From Variovorax sp. PCZ-1 (GTDB lineage: Bacteria; Pseudomonadota; Gammaproteobacteria; Burkholderiales; Burkholderiaceae_C): a DNA stretch of 64,000 nucleotides. Under the pieces are notes generated by a model. It had not been told where the DNA came from. It was given only the letters and a program-made list of their open reading frames with translations, and did no database searches. Position numbers and translations under genes: made by a program. Below are positions 32,384 to 40,141 of the stretch, piece after piece. The stretch is from positions 124,001-188,000 of the forward strand of contig NZ_JAHCDN010000003.1 of NCBI RefSeq assembly GCF_018413605.1, read 5' to 3'. Position 1 is the first letter of the stretch, and every line of letters begins with the position of its first letter.

Positions 32384-34423
32384 ATGAACTCCGCCACTCA
32401 TCTTGTCAGCCCAAACCGTCGTTTGTGTCTCAGCAGCGCTGCTGCCACCTCCTTGTTTGCCGTTCTGCCCAGCCGCGCCCAGCGCCCAATCAAGCGTCTG
32501 CGCATGCTGCTCAACACCAGTTACTCCAGCCCACAAGCTTGGCTCTGGTTAGCGCAAACGCGGGGCTACCTTGCGGCAGAAGGCATTGAGCTACAACTCA
32601 CGCCGGGCGGTGGCGCTTATACCGCCGCGCCTCGCATGACCTCGGGCGATTTCGATTTGGGCTATGGCGACATCAATTCACTGATTGAGGTCAGTGCCCG
32701 CAGCCCCGATACAGCGCCACGCGGCGTTTACATGATGTTCAATGCCTCGCCTTCCTGCGTCTTGGTGGCGGCAGACGGGCCGATCCAGCACCCTCGGCAG
32801 TTGCTGGGGCAGCGCATCATCGGCCATGATTCAGACGTCGCGCTGCGCACCTTCGGCGCCTTGTGTCGGCATCAGGGCATCGATGCCTCGGGTGTGCAAA
32901 TCGCCAGCGCGTGGTCGGGCATGGCTGGTATGGCAGAAGAGGTTCTTGCGGGTCGGGCTGCAGGGGTGTTTGGTTATGTCAGCACCTTCACTGGCGCCAT
33001 CGTCGCCTCCGATCCGAGCTTGTTGCGCCGCGTGCGCTTTCTGCGATTTGCCGAGTTTGCGCCCGATCTGTATGGCAGCGTGGTGATGGCCTCGCCCCGC
33101 TTGCTGCGTGATGATCCCGCTGTGATCGCGGCTGTGCTGCGAGCCATCAACCGAGGCGTGCAAGACATGCTGCGCGATCCCGAAGCTGGGCTCGCTGCAA
33201 CGCTGCAAGCCGCGCCGGGCTTGCATCGCGAGGCCGAGCGTGCGCGCCTGCAAGCCACACTCGATTTGGAAATGAATGCCGCGCTGCCAAACTCCGCGCA
33301 GCAAACACATCTTGGCGATGTGGATGCTGCGCGCCTGTCTCGCAGCATCGCCCTGATGGTGCAAGGCAGCAAACTGCCGCGCACACCGGGAGCCGCTGAA
33401 ATTTTCACCGCCGCGCTTCTTCCACCGGCTGCGGCGCGTGCGCGTGCAGATGTTGTGCGCAAGTCGTATCGCCTGCTGCTCAACACCGGCATGTCCGGCC
33501 ACGTCGCTTTTTTCTTGCTCGCGCAAGATCGCCACTATTTGCGTGATGCAGGCATCGAGGTGCAGCTCTCGGGTGGCCCGGGTGCAGCCGCCATGGTGCC
33601 CATGGTGCGCGATGGCGCATTTGACATCGGCTACGGTGACATCAGCGCACTGATCGAGCGCATTGCCCGCAGTGCGCCCAACACCGGGCCAGTAGCGATC
33701 TTCACCACCTTCAATGTGGTCCCGTTCACCATCGCGGTGGATGCACGCAGCCCTATTCGCCTTCCCCGCGATTTGCTGGGTAAGCGCATCACAGGGCATG
33801 GCAGTGATGCTGCGCTACTCACGTTTGACATGTATGCCCAAGCCGCTGGCTTCGATGCCAAAGGCGTCAACGTGGATGGCTCCATGGGCGGCATGGGGCA
33901 AGCGGTCAGCGATATGCTCGCTGGCCGTGGCGCAGACGGCGTGTTTGGCTTCGTCAACACGCTGATTGCATCGGCCACGCCTTATGGGGTTGACCCAGCA
34001 GCGCTGCGTTTTCTCAATTGGTCGGATGTTTTGCCTGAGATGTATGGCAACACCTTGTTTGTCACGCGTGAAACCTATCAGCGTGATCGCAAGGCACTGC
34101 CCGGCTTGGTGCGCGCCGTCAATCAAGGCTTGGTGGATACCGTGCGCAGCCCGCAGGCGGCCATTGATGCATTGCAGCGTCATGCCCCCGGCAGCGATGC
34201 CGCCCTCAATTTGCGCCGCTTGCAAGGCACGCTCAATATGGAGATGGCGCACCCCGAAGGCCGCCGCATCGGCATCGGCGATATGGATGATCAACGCCTG
34301 CAAGCCTTGATCGAGCGCATTGTGCGCGTCAAGCGCCTGCCGCGAGCGCCAAGTGTGAGCGAGGTGTTTGATCGCAGCTTCTTGCCGCCTCTGGAAGCGC
34401 GCGTTCGCTCGCTGGCTCGGTAA
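32384..34423 (+). CDS. tandem double NMT1/SsuA-like periplasmic binding protein
   Basis: A 679-residue exported protein, about twice the usual length of an ABC-type binding protein. After a twin-arginine-like signal (NRRLCLSSAAATSLFA, cut near SRAQ) it contains two homologous halves, about residues 36-350 and 362-679. Each half has LLNT, then GDFDLGYGDINSLIE or GAFDIGYGDISALIE, then LLGQRIIGHDSDVALRTF or LLGKRITGHGSDAALLTF, and ends with a helical segment (RLPRAPSVSEVFDRSFLPP in half 2). No permease or ATPase genes are near. The next genes are a histidine kinase and a regulator, so it is more likely a ligand receptor for signalling than a transporter component. Confidence 0.85.
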   Translation: MNSATHLVSPNRRLCLSSAAATSLFAVLPSRAQRPIKRLRMLLNTSYSSPQAWLWLAQTRGYLAAEGIELQLTPGGGAYTAAPRMTSGDFDLGYGDINSLIEVSARSPDTAPRGVYMMFNASPSCVLVAADGPIQHPRQLLGQRIIGHDSDVALRTFGALCRHQGIDASGVQIASAWSGMAGMAEEVLAGRAAGVFGYVSTFTGAIVASDPSLLRRVRFLRFAEFAPDLYGSVVMASPRLLRDDPAVIAAVLRAINRGVQDMLRDPEAGLAATLQAAPGLHREAERARLQATLDLEMNAALPNSAQQTHLGDVDAARLSRSIALMVQGSKLPRTPGAAEIFTAALLPPAAARARADVVRKSYRLLLNTGMSGHVAFFLLAQDRHYLRDAGIEVQLSGGPGAAAMVPMVRDGAFDIGYGDISALIERIARSAPNTGPVAIFTTFNVVPFTIAVDARSPIRLPRDLLGKRITGHGSDAALLTFDMYAQAAGFDAKGVNVDGSMGGMGQAVSDMLAGRGADGVFGFVNTLIASATPYGVDPAALRFLNWSDVLPEMYGNTLFVTRETYQRDRKALPGLVRAVNQGLVDTVRSPQAAIDALQRHAPGSDAALNLRRLQGTLNMEMAHPEGRRIGIGDMDDQRLQALIERIVRVKRLPRAPSVSEVFDRSFLPPLEARVRSLAR

Positions 34424-34440
34424 AGCCCCAGCATGCCAGA

Positions 34441-35901
34441 ATGCTTGCCATGCCTGCGTCATTTCCTCGTCTCGCCATCTGGCTGCTCGCTTGGGGGCTG
34501 ATCGGCGCGGTCGGCTCTGTGCTGCTGGCGCGTGATCGTTTGAGCCAGCTTCGCAATGCTTTTGACACGGATGCGCGCATCGTGCACCGCTTGCTCAGCC
34601 AGCGCGTGGTGCAGCATGACGCGCTGCTCTCATCGATGGCTTTGCTCCAGCCGCCTGCCGGTGGCGAGCAGCGCCTGTCATCGGTGTATCCGCAAATCTT
34701 GGAAGTCAAGCGCCGCGAAGGTGCTGCGCAATGGAGCTATCCAGACCTGACACAAGCCGAGGCGCGCTCGCGCTCACTGCGCCGCGCAGAGCTCGCACGC
34801 CTTGAATTTGCGCAGGGCCGATATGTCTTGGTCAGCGCGGCTGAGCCCGCCAGCTTCGCGCTGCGGCTTGATCTGAATGCCATCGTGCCTTGGGCTGAGT
34901 GGCCGATGAATCCCAAGAGCAGCCCGGTTCGCGTCAGCCTCGAGCATCAAGGCCAGCAATACATCGTGCAACCCGGCGAGCTGGGCAGTGGCGACTGGCG
35001 CTTTGAAGCGCAGAAAAATCTCGCCTCGGAAAGCCAGCCCTTCAATGTCGTGGCGGTGCAGCAAGTGGCGTGGTCACAGTTGCCTTGGCTGCGCATCGCC
35101 TTCTGGCTCATGCTGGTGGCTGCGCTGCTTGCCGCGCTATTTGGCCTGCTGCGCCAGCGCGAGCAGCGCCGCCGCGCCGAAGAGCTTTTGCGATTGGGGC
35201 AAGTCGCGCGACTCAATCAAATGGGCGAGCTGGCCGCTGGCCTCGCTCATGAACTCAACCAACCGCTCACCGCCGTCTTGGCCAACACGCAAGCTGCGCA
35301 CAGGCTGCTTGATGATGATCCACCCGAGCTCGATACCGCGCGTGAAGCCATGAAGCAAGCCGCCACACAAGCGCGCCGCGCATCCGATGTGATCGCCCGC
35401 CTGCGGCGCAGCATCGATCCGTCCACCTCCGCAATACTGCAATCCGTTAGCTTGGCCGATGCAGCGAAAGCGGCGCTGAACTTGCTCGAACCCGAGCTTC
35501 ACAAACATCACGTCAACGCAACACTGGATGCACCGCAGCCCGTCTTCGTGCAGGCCGATCCCATCGCCTTAGAGCAAATCATTCACAATCTTTTAACCAA
35601 CGCCATTCAAGCCATGGCCAACACACCCGCCAGCCAGCGCAGCCTCATGCTCTCCGTGGCCTCCGAAAGCGCAAATGGCGTGCTCAGCGTGCAAGACAGC
35701 GGCAGCGGCATTTCGCCTGAAGCACTACCTCGCGTGTTCGAGCCATTTTTCAGCACCCGCGAAGGCGGGCTCGGGCTGGGCTTGAGCCTATGCGAATCCT
35801 TGGCCGAAAAAATGGGCGGGCGGCTCACCGCCAGCAACCATGCGCCCACCGGCGCAGTCTTTCAATTGACGCTTGCTCTCGCGCAGCGCTCGCCCTCATG
35901 A
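34441..35901 (+). CDS. membrane histidine kinase, DctB/FixL-like
   Basis: A 486-residue kinase. Helix 1 is at residues 10-26, a periplasmic sensor of about 190 residues follows, helix 2 is near 217-238 (RIAFWLMLVAALLAALFGLL), then a short linker, an H-box LAAGLAHELNQPLTAVLAN (His near 270) of the DctB/NtrB-like type, N-box NLLTNAIQAM, and G-boxes DSGSGISPEALP and GGLGLGLSL. It starts 18 bp after the tandem binding protein and overlaps the regulator by ATGA, forming one operon. The binding protein is the likely partner of its periplasmic domain. Confidence 0.9.
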   Translation: MLAMPASFPRLAIWLLAWGLIGAVGSVLLARDRLSQLRNAFDTDARIVHRLLSQRVVQHDALLSSMALLQPPAGGEQRLSSVYPQILEVKRREGAAQWSYPDLTQAEARSRSLRRAELARLEFAQGRYVLVSAAEPASFALRLDLNAIVPWAEWPMNPKSSPVRVSLEHQGQQYIVQPGELGSGDWRFEAQKNLASESQPFNVVAVQQVAWSQLPWLRIAFWLMLVAALLAALFGLLRQREQRRRAEELLRLGQVARLNQMGELAAGLAHELNQPLTAVLANTQAAHRLLDDDPPELDTAREAMKQAATQARRASDVIARLRRSIDPSTSAILQSVSLADAAKAALNLLEPELHKHHVNATLDAPQPVFVQADPIALEQIIHNLLTNAIQAMANTPASQRSLMLSVASESANGVLSVQDSGSGISPEALPRVFEPFFSTREGGLGLGLSLCESLAEKMGGRLTASNHAPTGAVFQLTLALAQRSPS

Positions 35902-36554
35902 ACAGCCTCGACGCCACATCACCCGCCCAGCCGCTCTCGCCTTTGATCCAGCTCATTGACGATGACGATGCCGTGCGCAGCAGCTTGAGCTTGCTGATCA
36001 GCACCGTCGGGCTGCGGGTGCAAAGCTGGGCTGATCCTGTGGCTTTCTTAGAAGGCTTTGATCGCGAGAGCATTGGCACCATCGTGCTGGATGTGCGCAT
36101 GCCTGGCCTGAGCGGGCTGAGCGTTTTAGAACGTCTGATGGCGCAAAATGTTGATCAACCCGTCATCATGCTCACCGGCCACGGCACGGTGGAGATGTGT
36201 CGCCGCGCTTTCAAAGCTGGCGCTGCCGAGTTTTTGGAAAAGCCTGTGGATGATGAAGCCTTGATCGAAGCTCTGCAACAAGCGGTGCGCCAGCATGTGC
36301 GTTCGCGCCAGCGCCATCAAGCCGATCGCGCCGCACGCGAGCGCTATGCGCAGCTGTCTGAGCGCGAGCGCGAGGTGCTGGGCCTCATCGTCGAGGGCCT
36401 GACCAACAAAGAAATCGGCCGCGCGCTGGATCTTTCGCCGCGCACCGTGGAAACGCATCGCGCCCACCTGTTTGCCAAGCTCGAAGCCGGCTCCTTAGCC
36501 CAGCTCATTCGCAGCTACGCCAGCTTGGTCGAGCAAGAGGATGGCGCCGCGTAG
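35898..36554 (+). CDS. FixJ/NarL-type response regulator
   Basis: A 218-residue regulator. The receiver has IDDDDAVR, the phosphorylation Asp in IVLDVRMPGLSG near residue 64, Thr in MLTGHG and Lys in EFLEKPVDD. The C-terminal LuxR helix-turn-helix is LSEREREVLGLIVEGLTNKE then IGRALDLSPRTVETHRAHLF. The start at 35898 overlaps the kinase stop; the upstream frame is the kinase in another phase. Its own stop codon TAG is inside the second copy of the 15-bp dyad (36549-36563), so the operator and gene end overlap. Confidence 0.93.
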   Translation: MNSLDATSPAQPLSPLIQLIDDDDAVRSSLSLLISTVGLRVQSWADPVAFLEGFDRESIGTIVLDVRMPGLSGLSVLERLMAQNVDQPVIMLTGHGTVEMCRRAFKAGAAEFLEKPVDDEALIEALQQAVRQHVRSRQRHQADRAARERYAQLSEREREVLGLIVEGLTNKEIGRALDLSPRTVETHRAHLFAKLEAGSLAQLIRSYASLVEQEDGAA

Positions 36555-36624
36555 TTCTACGGATGCTTTGGCGTAGCGGTGCGGATGGTGCAAACCGCGC
36601 ATTGTTTTTACAGTTCTCCTACGG
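36549..36624. promoter_or_regulatory. CGTAG-N2-CTACG operator upstream of the HbpS-like gene
   Basis: GCGTAGTTCTACGGA (36549-36563) is the exact reverse complement of the 15-bp site at 32311. A degenerate second copy, GCGTAGCGGTGCGGATG, lies at 36571-36587 and a half-site CTCCTACGG at 36616-36624. All precede the start at 36660. Confidence 0.65.
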
Positions 36625-36659
36625 TTGATCGAACCGCAATGTCCTATCAGGAGAATCTC

Positions 36660-37151
36660 ATGCGTCACTTTGCTACCACCCTTATCTTGGCTGCTTGCGC
36701 AGTCGCTTCCACTGCACAAGCTCAAGCTGTGCGCACCGAGCGCAATATGTCGCTCGACCTCGCCAACCAAATCGCCGCAGCCACCGTTGCCGCTTGCACT
36801 GCCGGTGGCCACAACGTCACCGCCACCGTGGTGGATCGTGCAGGCACGATTCGCGCCGTTCAACGCGCCGACAACGCTGGCCCGCACACTATCGCCGCCA
36901 GTTTTGAGAAGGCCTTCACCTCCGCATCGGCCCGCAACAACACCTTGGCCATGATGGAAAACGCGCAGAAGAATCCCGCAGCAGCCAACCTGGTTTACAT
37001 CCCCGGCTTCTTGCTGGTGGGCGGCGGCGTGCCTGTGCGCGTGGGCAATGAAGTGATTGGCGCAGTTGGCGTGGGAGGCGCACCAGGCGGCCATCTCGAT
37101 GAGCAATGCGCCACAGCCGCTCTGGAAAAAGTCAAAGAGCTGCTCAAGTAA
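36660..37151 (+). CDS. exported GlcG/HbpS-family protein
   Basis: A 163-residue protein. The signal peptide (HFATTLILAACAVASTAQAQ) is followed by the GlcG/HbpS domain: LANQIAAATVAACTAGGHNV, VVDRAGTIRAVQRADNAGPH, GGGVPVRVGNEVIGAVGVGG and the closing APGGHLDEQCATAALEK. In Streptomyces, HbpS is an extracellular heme-binding protein that controls the SenS kinase, so a place next to a kinase/regulator operon is suggestive. A good ribosome site (AGGAGAATCTC) precedes ATG 36660. Confidence 0.88.
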   Translation: MRHFATTLILAACAVASTAQAQAVRTERNMSLDLANQIAAATVAACTAGGHNVTATVVDRAGTIRAVQRADNAGPHTIAASFEKAFTSASARNNTLAMMENAQKNPAAANLVYIPGFLLVGGGVPVRVGNEVIGAVGVGGAPGGHLDEQCATAALEKVKELLK

Positions 37152-37173
37152 ATTCCCCGAAGGAGAAAACCTC

Positions 37174-37914
37174 ATGAATGCTCAGCCCAAAGTCATCCCG
37201 CTCAGCCGCCAGCTTCCCCGCTTGGCGCTCTCGCTGGCCACCAGCTTAGCCTTCATGAGCTTGCTGCAAATGCCTCTAGCCGCCTCGGCCCAAATCCCGC
37301 CAAATGCGCAAGAAGTCGCGCGCTTCAGCACGCTGCATGCTGCCGCCCATCGCGGCAATGTTGCGGCCATTGAAGCAGCAGCATCTGCCAAAGCTGATCT
37401 GAATGCCCGCGACAGCTACGGCCGCACGCCGCTGCATGTGGCCGTGTTTGCCAAGCAGCGCGAAGCCGTAAAAGCTTTGGTGAAAGCAGGCGCTAACATC
37501 AATCTGCTAGAAAACGACCGCTACGACGGCATCACCATCGCCTCCGTGGCCGATGATGAAGAGACCCTTCGCGTTTTGATCCAACTCGGCGCCAACGCCA
37601 AGCTCACCACCAGCCGCTACGACGGTACCGCCCTGATCGCCGCTGCGCATTTAGGCCATGATGGCGTGGTTCGCCAGCTCATTGCCGCCGGCGCGCCGCT
37701 CGATCATGTCAACAACCTGCACTGGACCGCCGTGATCGAATCCATCGTCTTGGGCGATAGCGGCAAACGCCACCAAGCCACACTCGAAGCCCTGATCAAA
37801 GCCGGCGCGAATCTGCAACTGGCGGATCGGCAAGGCAACACCCCTTTGGCGCTCGCTCGCCAGCGCGGCTATGCGCCCATGGTGCGCATGCTAGAGGTTG
37901 CAGGGGCGCGATAG
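37174..37914 (+). CDS. exported ankyrin-repeat protein
   Basis: A 246-residue protein with a signal peptide (RLALSLATSLAFMSLLQMPLAASAQ) and about five ankyrin repeats: FSTLHAAAHRGNVAAIEAA, YGRTPLHVAVFAKQREAVKA, YDGTALIAAAHLGHDGVVRQ, and NTPLALARQRGYAPMVRML after a longer repeat with HWTAVIESIVLGD. Periplasmic ankyrin proteins often act as binding partners of redox enzymes. The ribosome site is AGGAG and the gene lies 22 bp after the HbpS-like gene, so they form a pair under the dyad operator. Confidence 0.9.
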   Translation: MNAQPKVIPLSRQLPRLALSLATSLAFMSLLQMPLAASAQIPPNAQEVARFSTLHAAAHRGNVAAIEAAASAKADLNARDSYGRTPLHVAVFAKQREAVKALVKAGANINLLENDRYDGITIASVADDEETLRVLIQLGANAKLTTSRYDGTALIAAAHLGHDGVVRQLIAAGAPLDHVNNLHWTAVIESIVLGDSGKRHQATLEALIKAGANLQLADRQGNTPLALARQRGYAPMVRMLEVAGAR

Positions 37915-37923
37915 CCCCGAAAA

Positions 37924-37980
37924 GCACTATAAATTAGATAGCACTCTGCGCAGACTCTATGCCGGCAACATGCCGTTTTT
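37924..37980 (+). repeat. dispersed hairpin repeat, copy 7
   Basis: AGCACTATAAATTAGATAGC then ACTCTGCGCAGACTCTATGC and CGGCAACATGCC. It starts 9 bp after the ankyrin gene stop, same strand. Confidence 0.85.
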
Positions 37981-37990
37981 GCTTCAAAAA

Positions 37991-38986
37991 TCACTTCCCA
38001 GCTAAGAACGCCTGCACCGCCGCCACCGTCTGCATCGCGTCTTCCTCATGCGGCACATGCCCCAGCGTTTCAAACTTCACCAGCTTTGAGCCGGCGATGT
38101 CTTTGGCAAAGCGCTCGCCATTGATCGGCGGAATCAGGCGATCTTGCCCGCCCCAGATGATCAGCGTGGGCTGTGTGATATTGGCAATGCGCTCTGGCGC
38201 AAGAGCCATGCGCTCACGCATGCGCAAGCCGAGAGCGCGGCGGTTGCCCTCGCGCAGCGTGAGCTCGTAATACCGATCCACCAATTCAGGCGTGATCTTC
38301 GAAGGGTCGCCATACACATTCTTCACACTTGTCTCCACCAGTCCGCGCGGCAGCGTGTTTTCAAGCAATGGCGCAAGCCCCTCGATGCGCGCCAAGCGAA
38401 AACCCAAAGGCACCGACTTTGATTCAAACGGATAGCCCGCTGCATCCACCAAAATCAATTTCGCAATACGCGCCGGCTGCGTGGCCCGCAAATAGTCTGC
38501 CGTTTCCCAAGCAATTTGCCCACCCAAGGAATTGCCACCCAGCACCACCGGCTGAGAGATGCCCAAAGCATCCAGCGTGGCCACCACGAATTTCGCGTAA
38601 TTCAGCGGCGTGTATCGGCCGCCATCCTCATTCATCCATTGGCCCGCCCCATCGCCACGAAAGGGCCCCGTCAGCCCAAAGCCCGGCAAATCAAAGCGAA
38701 TCACCCGCCGCGTCTTGGCCAGCTCGGCCGCCCAGCCGTCCCAGGTATGCAAACTCGCACTCGTGCCATGCAGGAGCACGATCGGCTCAGCATCGGTGCG
38801 CACGCCTTCATCCCGATAGTGCACAGCCATCCCCCGCACATCCACAAACTTCGAGCCCGATGCCGGCGCGGCCCAGCGCGCCTTGAGTGACTCCACCGGC
38901 CGATCAGGCGCCCAGCTCGCTGCCAGCCCACCGCCCACCAACACCACCAGCGCCGCCAATGCGCCTATCCACCACTTGCTTTTCAT
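37991..38986 (-). CDS. alpha/beta hydrolase, membrane-anchored or exported
   Basis: A 331-residue protein. The N-terminal hydrophobic segment KWWIGALAALVVLVGGGLAA is a signal anchor. The hydrolase core shows IVLLHGTSASLHTWDGW (oxyanion hole), VVLGGNSLGGQIAW (Ser nucleophile), IIWGGQDRLIPP (Asp) and LGHVPHEED (His). It is a carboxylesterase/haloperoxidase-type fold and the substrate is unknown. It is divergent from another exported hydrolase, with a repeat copy between them. Confidence 0.9.
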   Translation of the reverse strand: MKSKWWIGALAALVVLVGGGLAASWAPDRPVESLKARWAAPASGSKFVDVRGMAVHYRDEGVRTDAEPIVLLHGTSASLHTWDGWAAELAKTRRVIRFDLPGFGLTGPFRGDGAGQWMNEDGGRYTPLNYAKFVVATLDALGISQPVVLGGNSLGGQIAWETADYLRATQPARIAKLILVDAAGYPFESKSVPLGFRLARIEGLAPLLENTLPRGLVETSVKNVYGDPSKITPELVDRYYELTLREGNRRALGLRMRERMALAPERIANITQPTLIIWGGQDRLIPPINGERFAKDIAGSKLVKFETLGHVPHEEDAMQTVAAVQAFLAGK

Positions 38987-39004
38987 CGCAGTCTTCCTTG
39001 ATCA

Positions 39005-39062
39005 ACACTCTCAAAATGTGAGCACTCTGCGCAGATTCTATGCCGGCAAACTGCCCAAAACA
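39005..39062 (+). repeat. dispersed hairpin repeat, copy 8
   Basis: It has the core ACTCTGCGCAGATTCTATGC then CGGCAAACTGCC; the 5' hairpin is ACACTCTCAAAATGTGAG. It lies between divergent hydrolase genes. Confidence 0.85.
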
Positions 39063-39106
39063 CTTCAAATATTGCCTTCCCAGCATGCAGCCCCTATTAT
39101 CTGAGC

Positions 39107-40075
39107 ATGCAAACCTCTCGCCTCTTAAGCGCCGCGCTTCTCATTGCCGCCGCGCTCTCCCTCCCCGCCTTCGCGCAAACCGCAGCGCCCGCAGCCTCCG
39201 CCCCTGCCGCCAGCCCCAGCACCGCCCTCACCGCTGAAATCATCCAAGTCACCGTCAAAGAATCCGGCCCGCGCGGCGCAGATGTCGCCATGCCGGTGCA
39301 TGTGTTCAAGCCCACACTCAGCCAAGCCAATGCAGGCGTTGGGCCCTGGCCCGTCGTCATCTTCTCGCATGGCCGCGCCACCACCGTAGAAGAGCGTCAA
39401 AATGTGCGCAACCCCGTCCTCTTCGGCCATGTGCGCTATTGGCATGCCAAGGGCTATGCCGTCATCGCTCCCATCCGCCCCGGCTATGGCGAGCTCACCG
39501 CCCACGACCCCGAAGCCGCCGGCACGCGATTTCCTGAGACGGGCAACGGCCCCTGCACCGGCCTCGCCCAATACGACAAAGTCGCCGAAAACGCCACCCG
39601 CGCCGTGCGCGCTGCGCATGATTGGCTGCGCGAGCAGCCCTGGGCTAACAAAGATCGCGTCTTACTCGTCGGCCAATCCGTCGGCGGCCTCACCACGGTG
39701 GCCGCCTGCGGGCAGAATTGGCCCGGCGTGATCGGCTGCGTCAACTTCGCCGGCGGCTCCGGCGGCAAGCCCGACACCCACCCCGGCGCCTCCTGCCAGC
39801 CCGATCGCATGCGCGATGTCCTCGGCAGCGCCGGCAAAACCACCCAAGTCCCCAGCCTCTGGCTCTATTCAGAAAACGATCTCTATTGGGGCGCCGAGCC
39901 CCCCAAACAATGGCACAAAGCCCATGTCGAAGCCGCCACAGCCGCCGGCCAGAAAACCACCGCCGAATTCTTCGCCGCCCCACCGGTTGACCCAGACGGC
40001 CACCGCCTGCTCGCCATCGGTGGCAGACACTGGAGCCCGCCACTCAATGCTTGGCTGAAGAAGAATGGGTTTTGA
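39107..40075 (+). CDS. exported alpha/beta hydrolase, dienelactone-hydrolase-like
   Basis: A 322-residue protein. The signal peptide (LLSAALLIAAALSLPAFAQ) is followed by an Ala/Pro-rich linker and an alpha/beta hydrolase domain: PVVIFSHGRATTVEER, VLLVGQSVGGLTTVAACG (Ser nucleophile), LWLYSENDLYW (acid) and DPDGHRLLAIGG (His). Several cysteines (GPCTGL, AACGQN, VIGCVN, ASCQPD) suggest disulfides. The substrate is unknown. A repeat copy begins 1 bp after its stop. Confidence 0.87.
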   Translation: MQTSRLLSAALLIAAALSLPAFAQTAAPAASAPAASPSTALTAEIIQVTVKESGPRGADVAMPVHVFKPTLSQANAGVGPWPVVIFSHGRATTVEERQNVRNPVLFGHVRYWHAKGYAVIAPIRPGYGELTAHDPEAAGTRFPETGNGPCTGLAQYDKVAENATRAVRAAHDWLREQPWANKDRVLLVGQSVGGLTTVAACGQNWPGVIGCVNFAGGSGGKPDTHPGASCQPDRMRDVLGSAGKTTQVPSLWLYSENDLYWGAEPPKQWHKAHVEAATAAGQKTTAEFFAAPPVDPDGHRLLAIGGRHWSPPLNAWLKKNGF

Positions 40076-40076
40076 G

Positions 40077-40130
40077 TCGCTATATATTTAGTAGCGTATT
40101 GCGCAGATTATCTGCCGGCTAGTCGTCAGT
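40077..40130 (+). repeat. dispersed hairpin repeat, copy 9
   Basis: TCGCTATATATTTAGTAGCG then TATTGCGCAGATTATCTGCC and GGCTAGT. It lies between the hydrolase stop and the DUF2075 gene end. Confidence 0.8.
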
Positions 40131-40141
40131 TCGATGTGTAT

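Noticed and set aside
32831-33799. 322-codon minus-strand frame opposite the tandem binding protein
   Set aside because: Antisense of a gene with clear duplicated motifs; no independent evidence.
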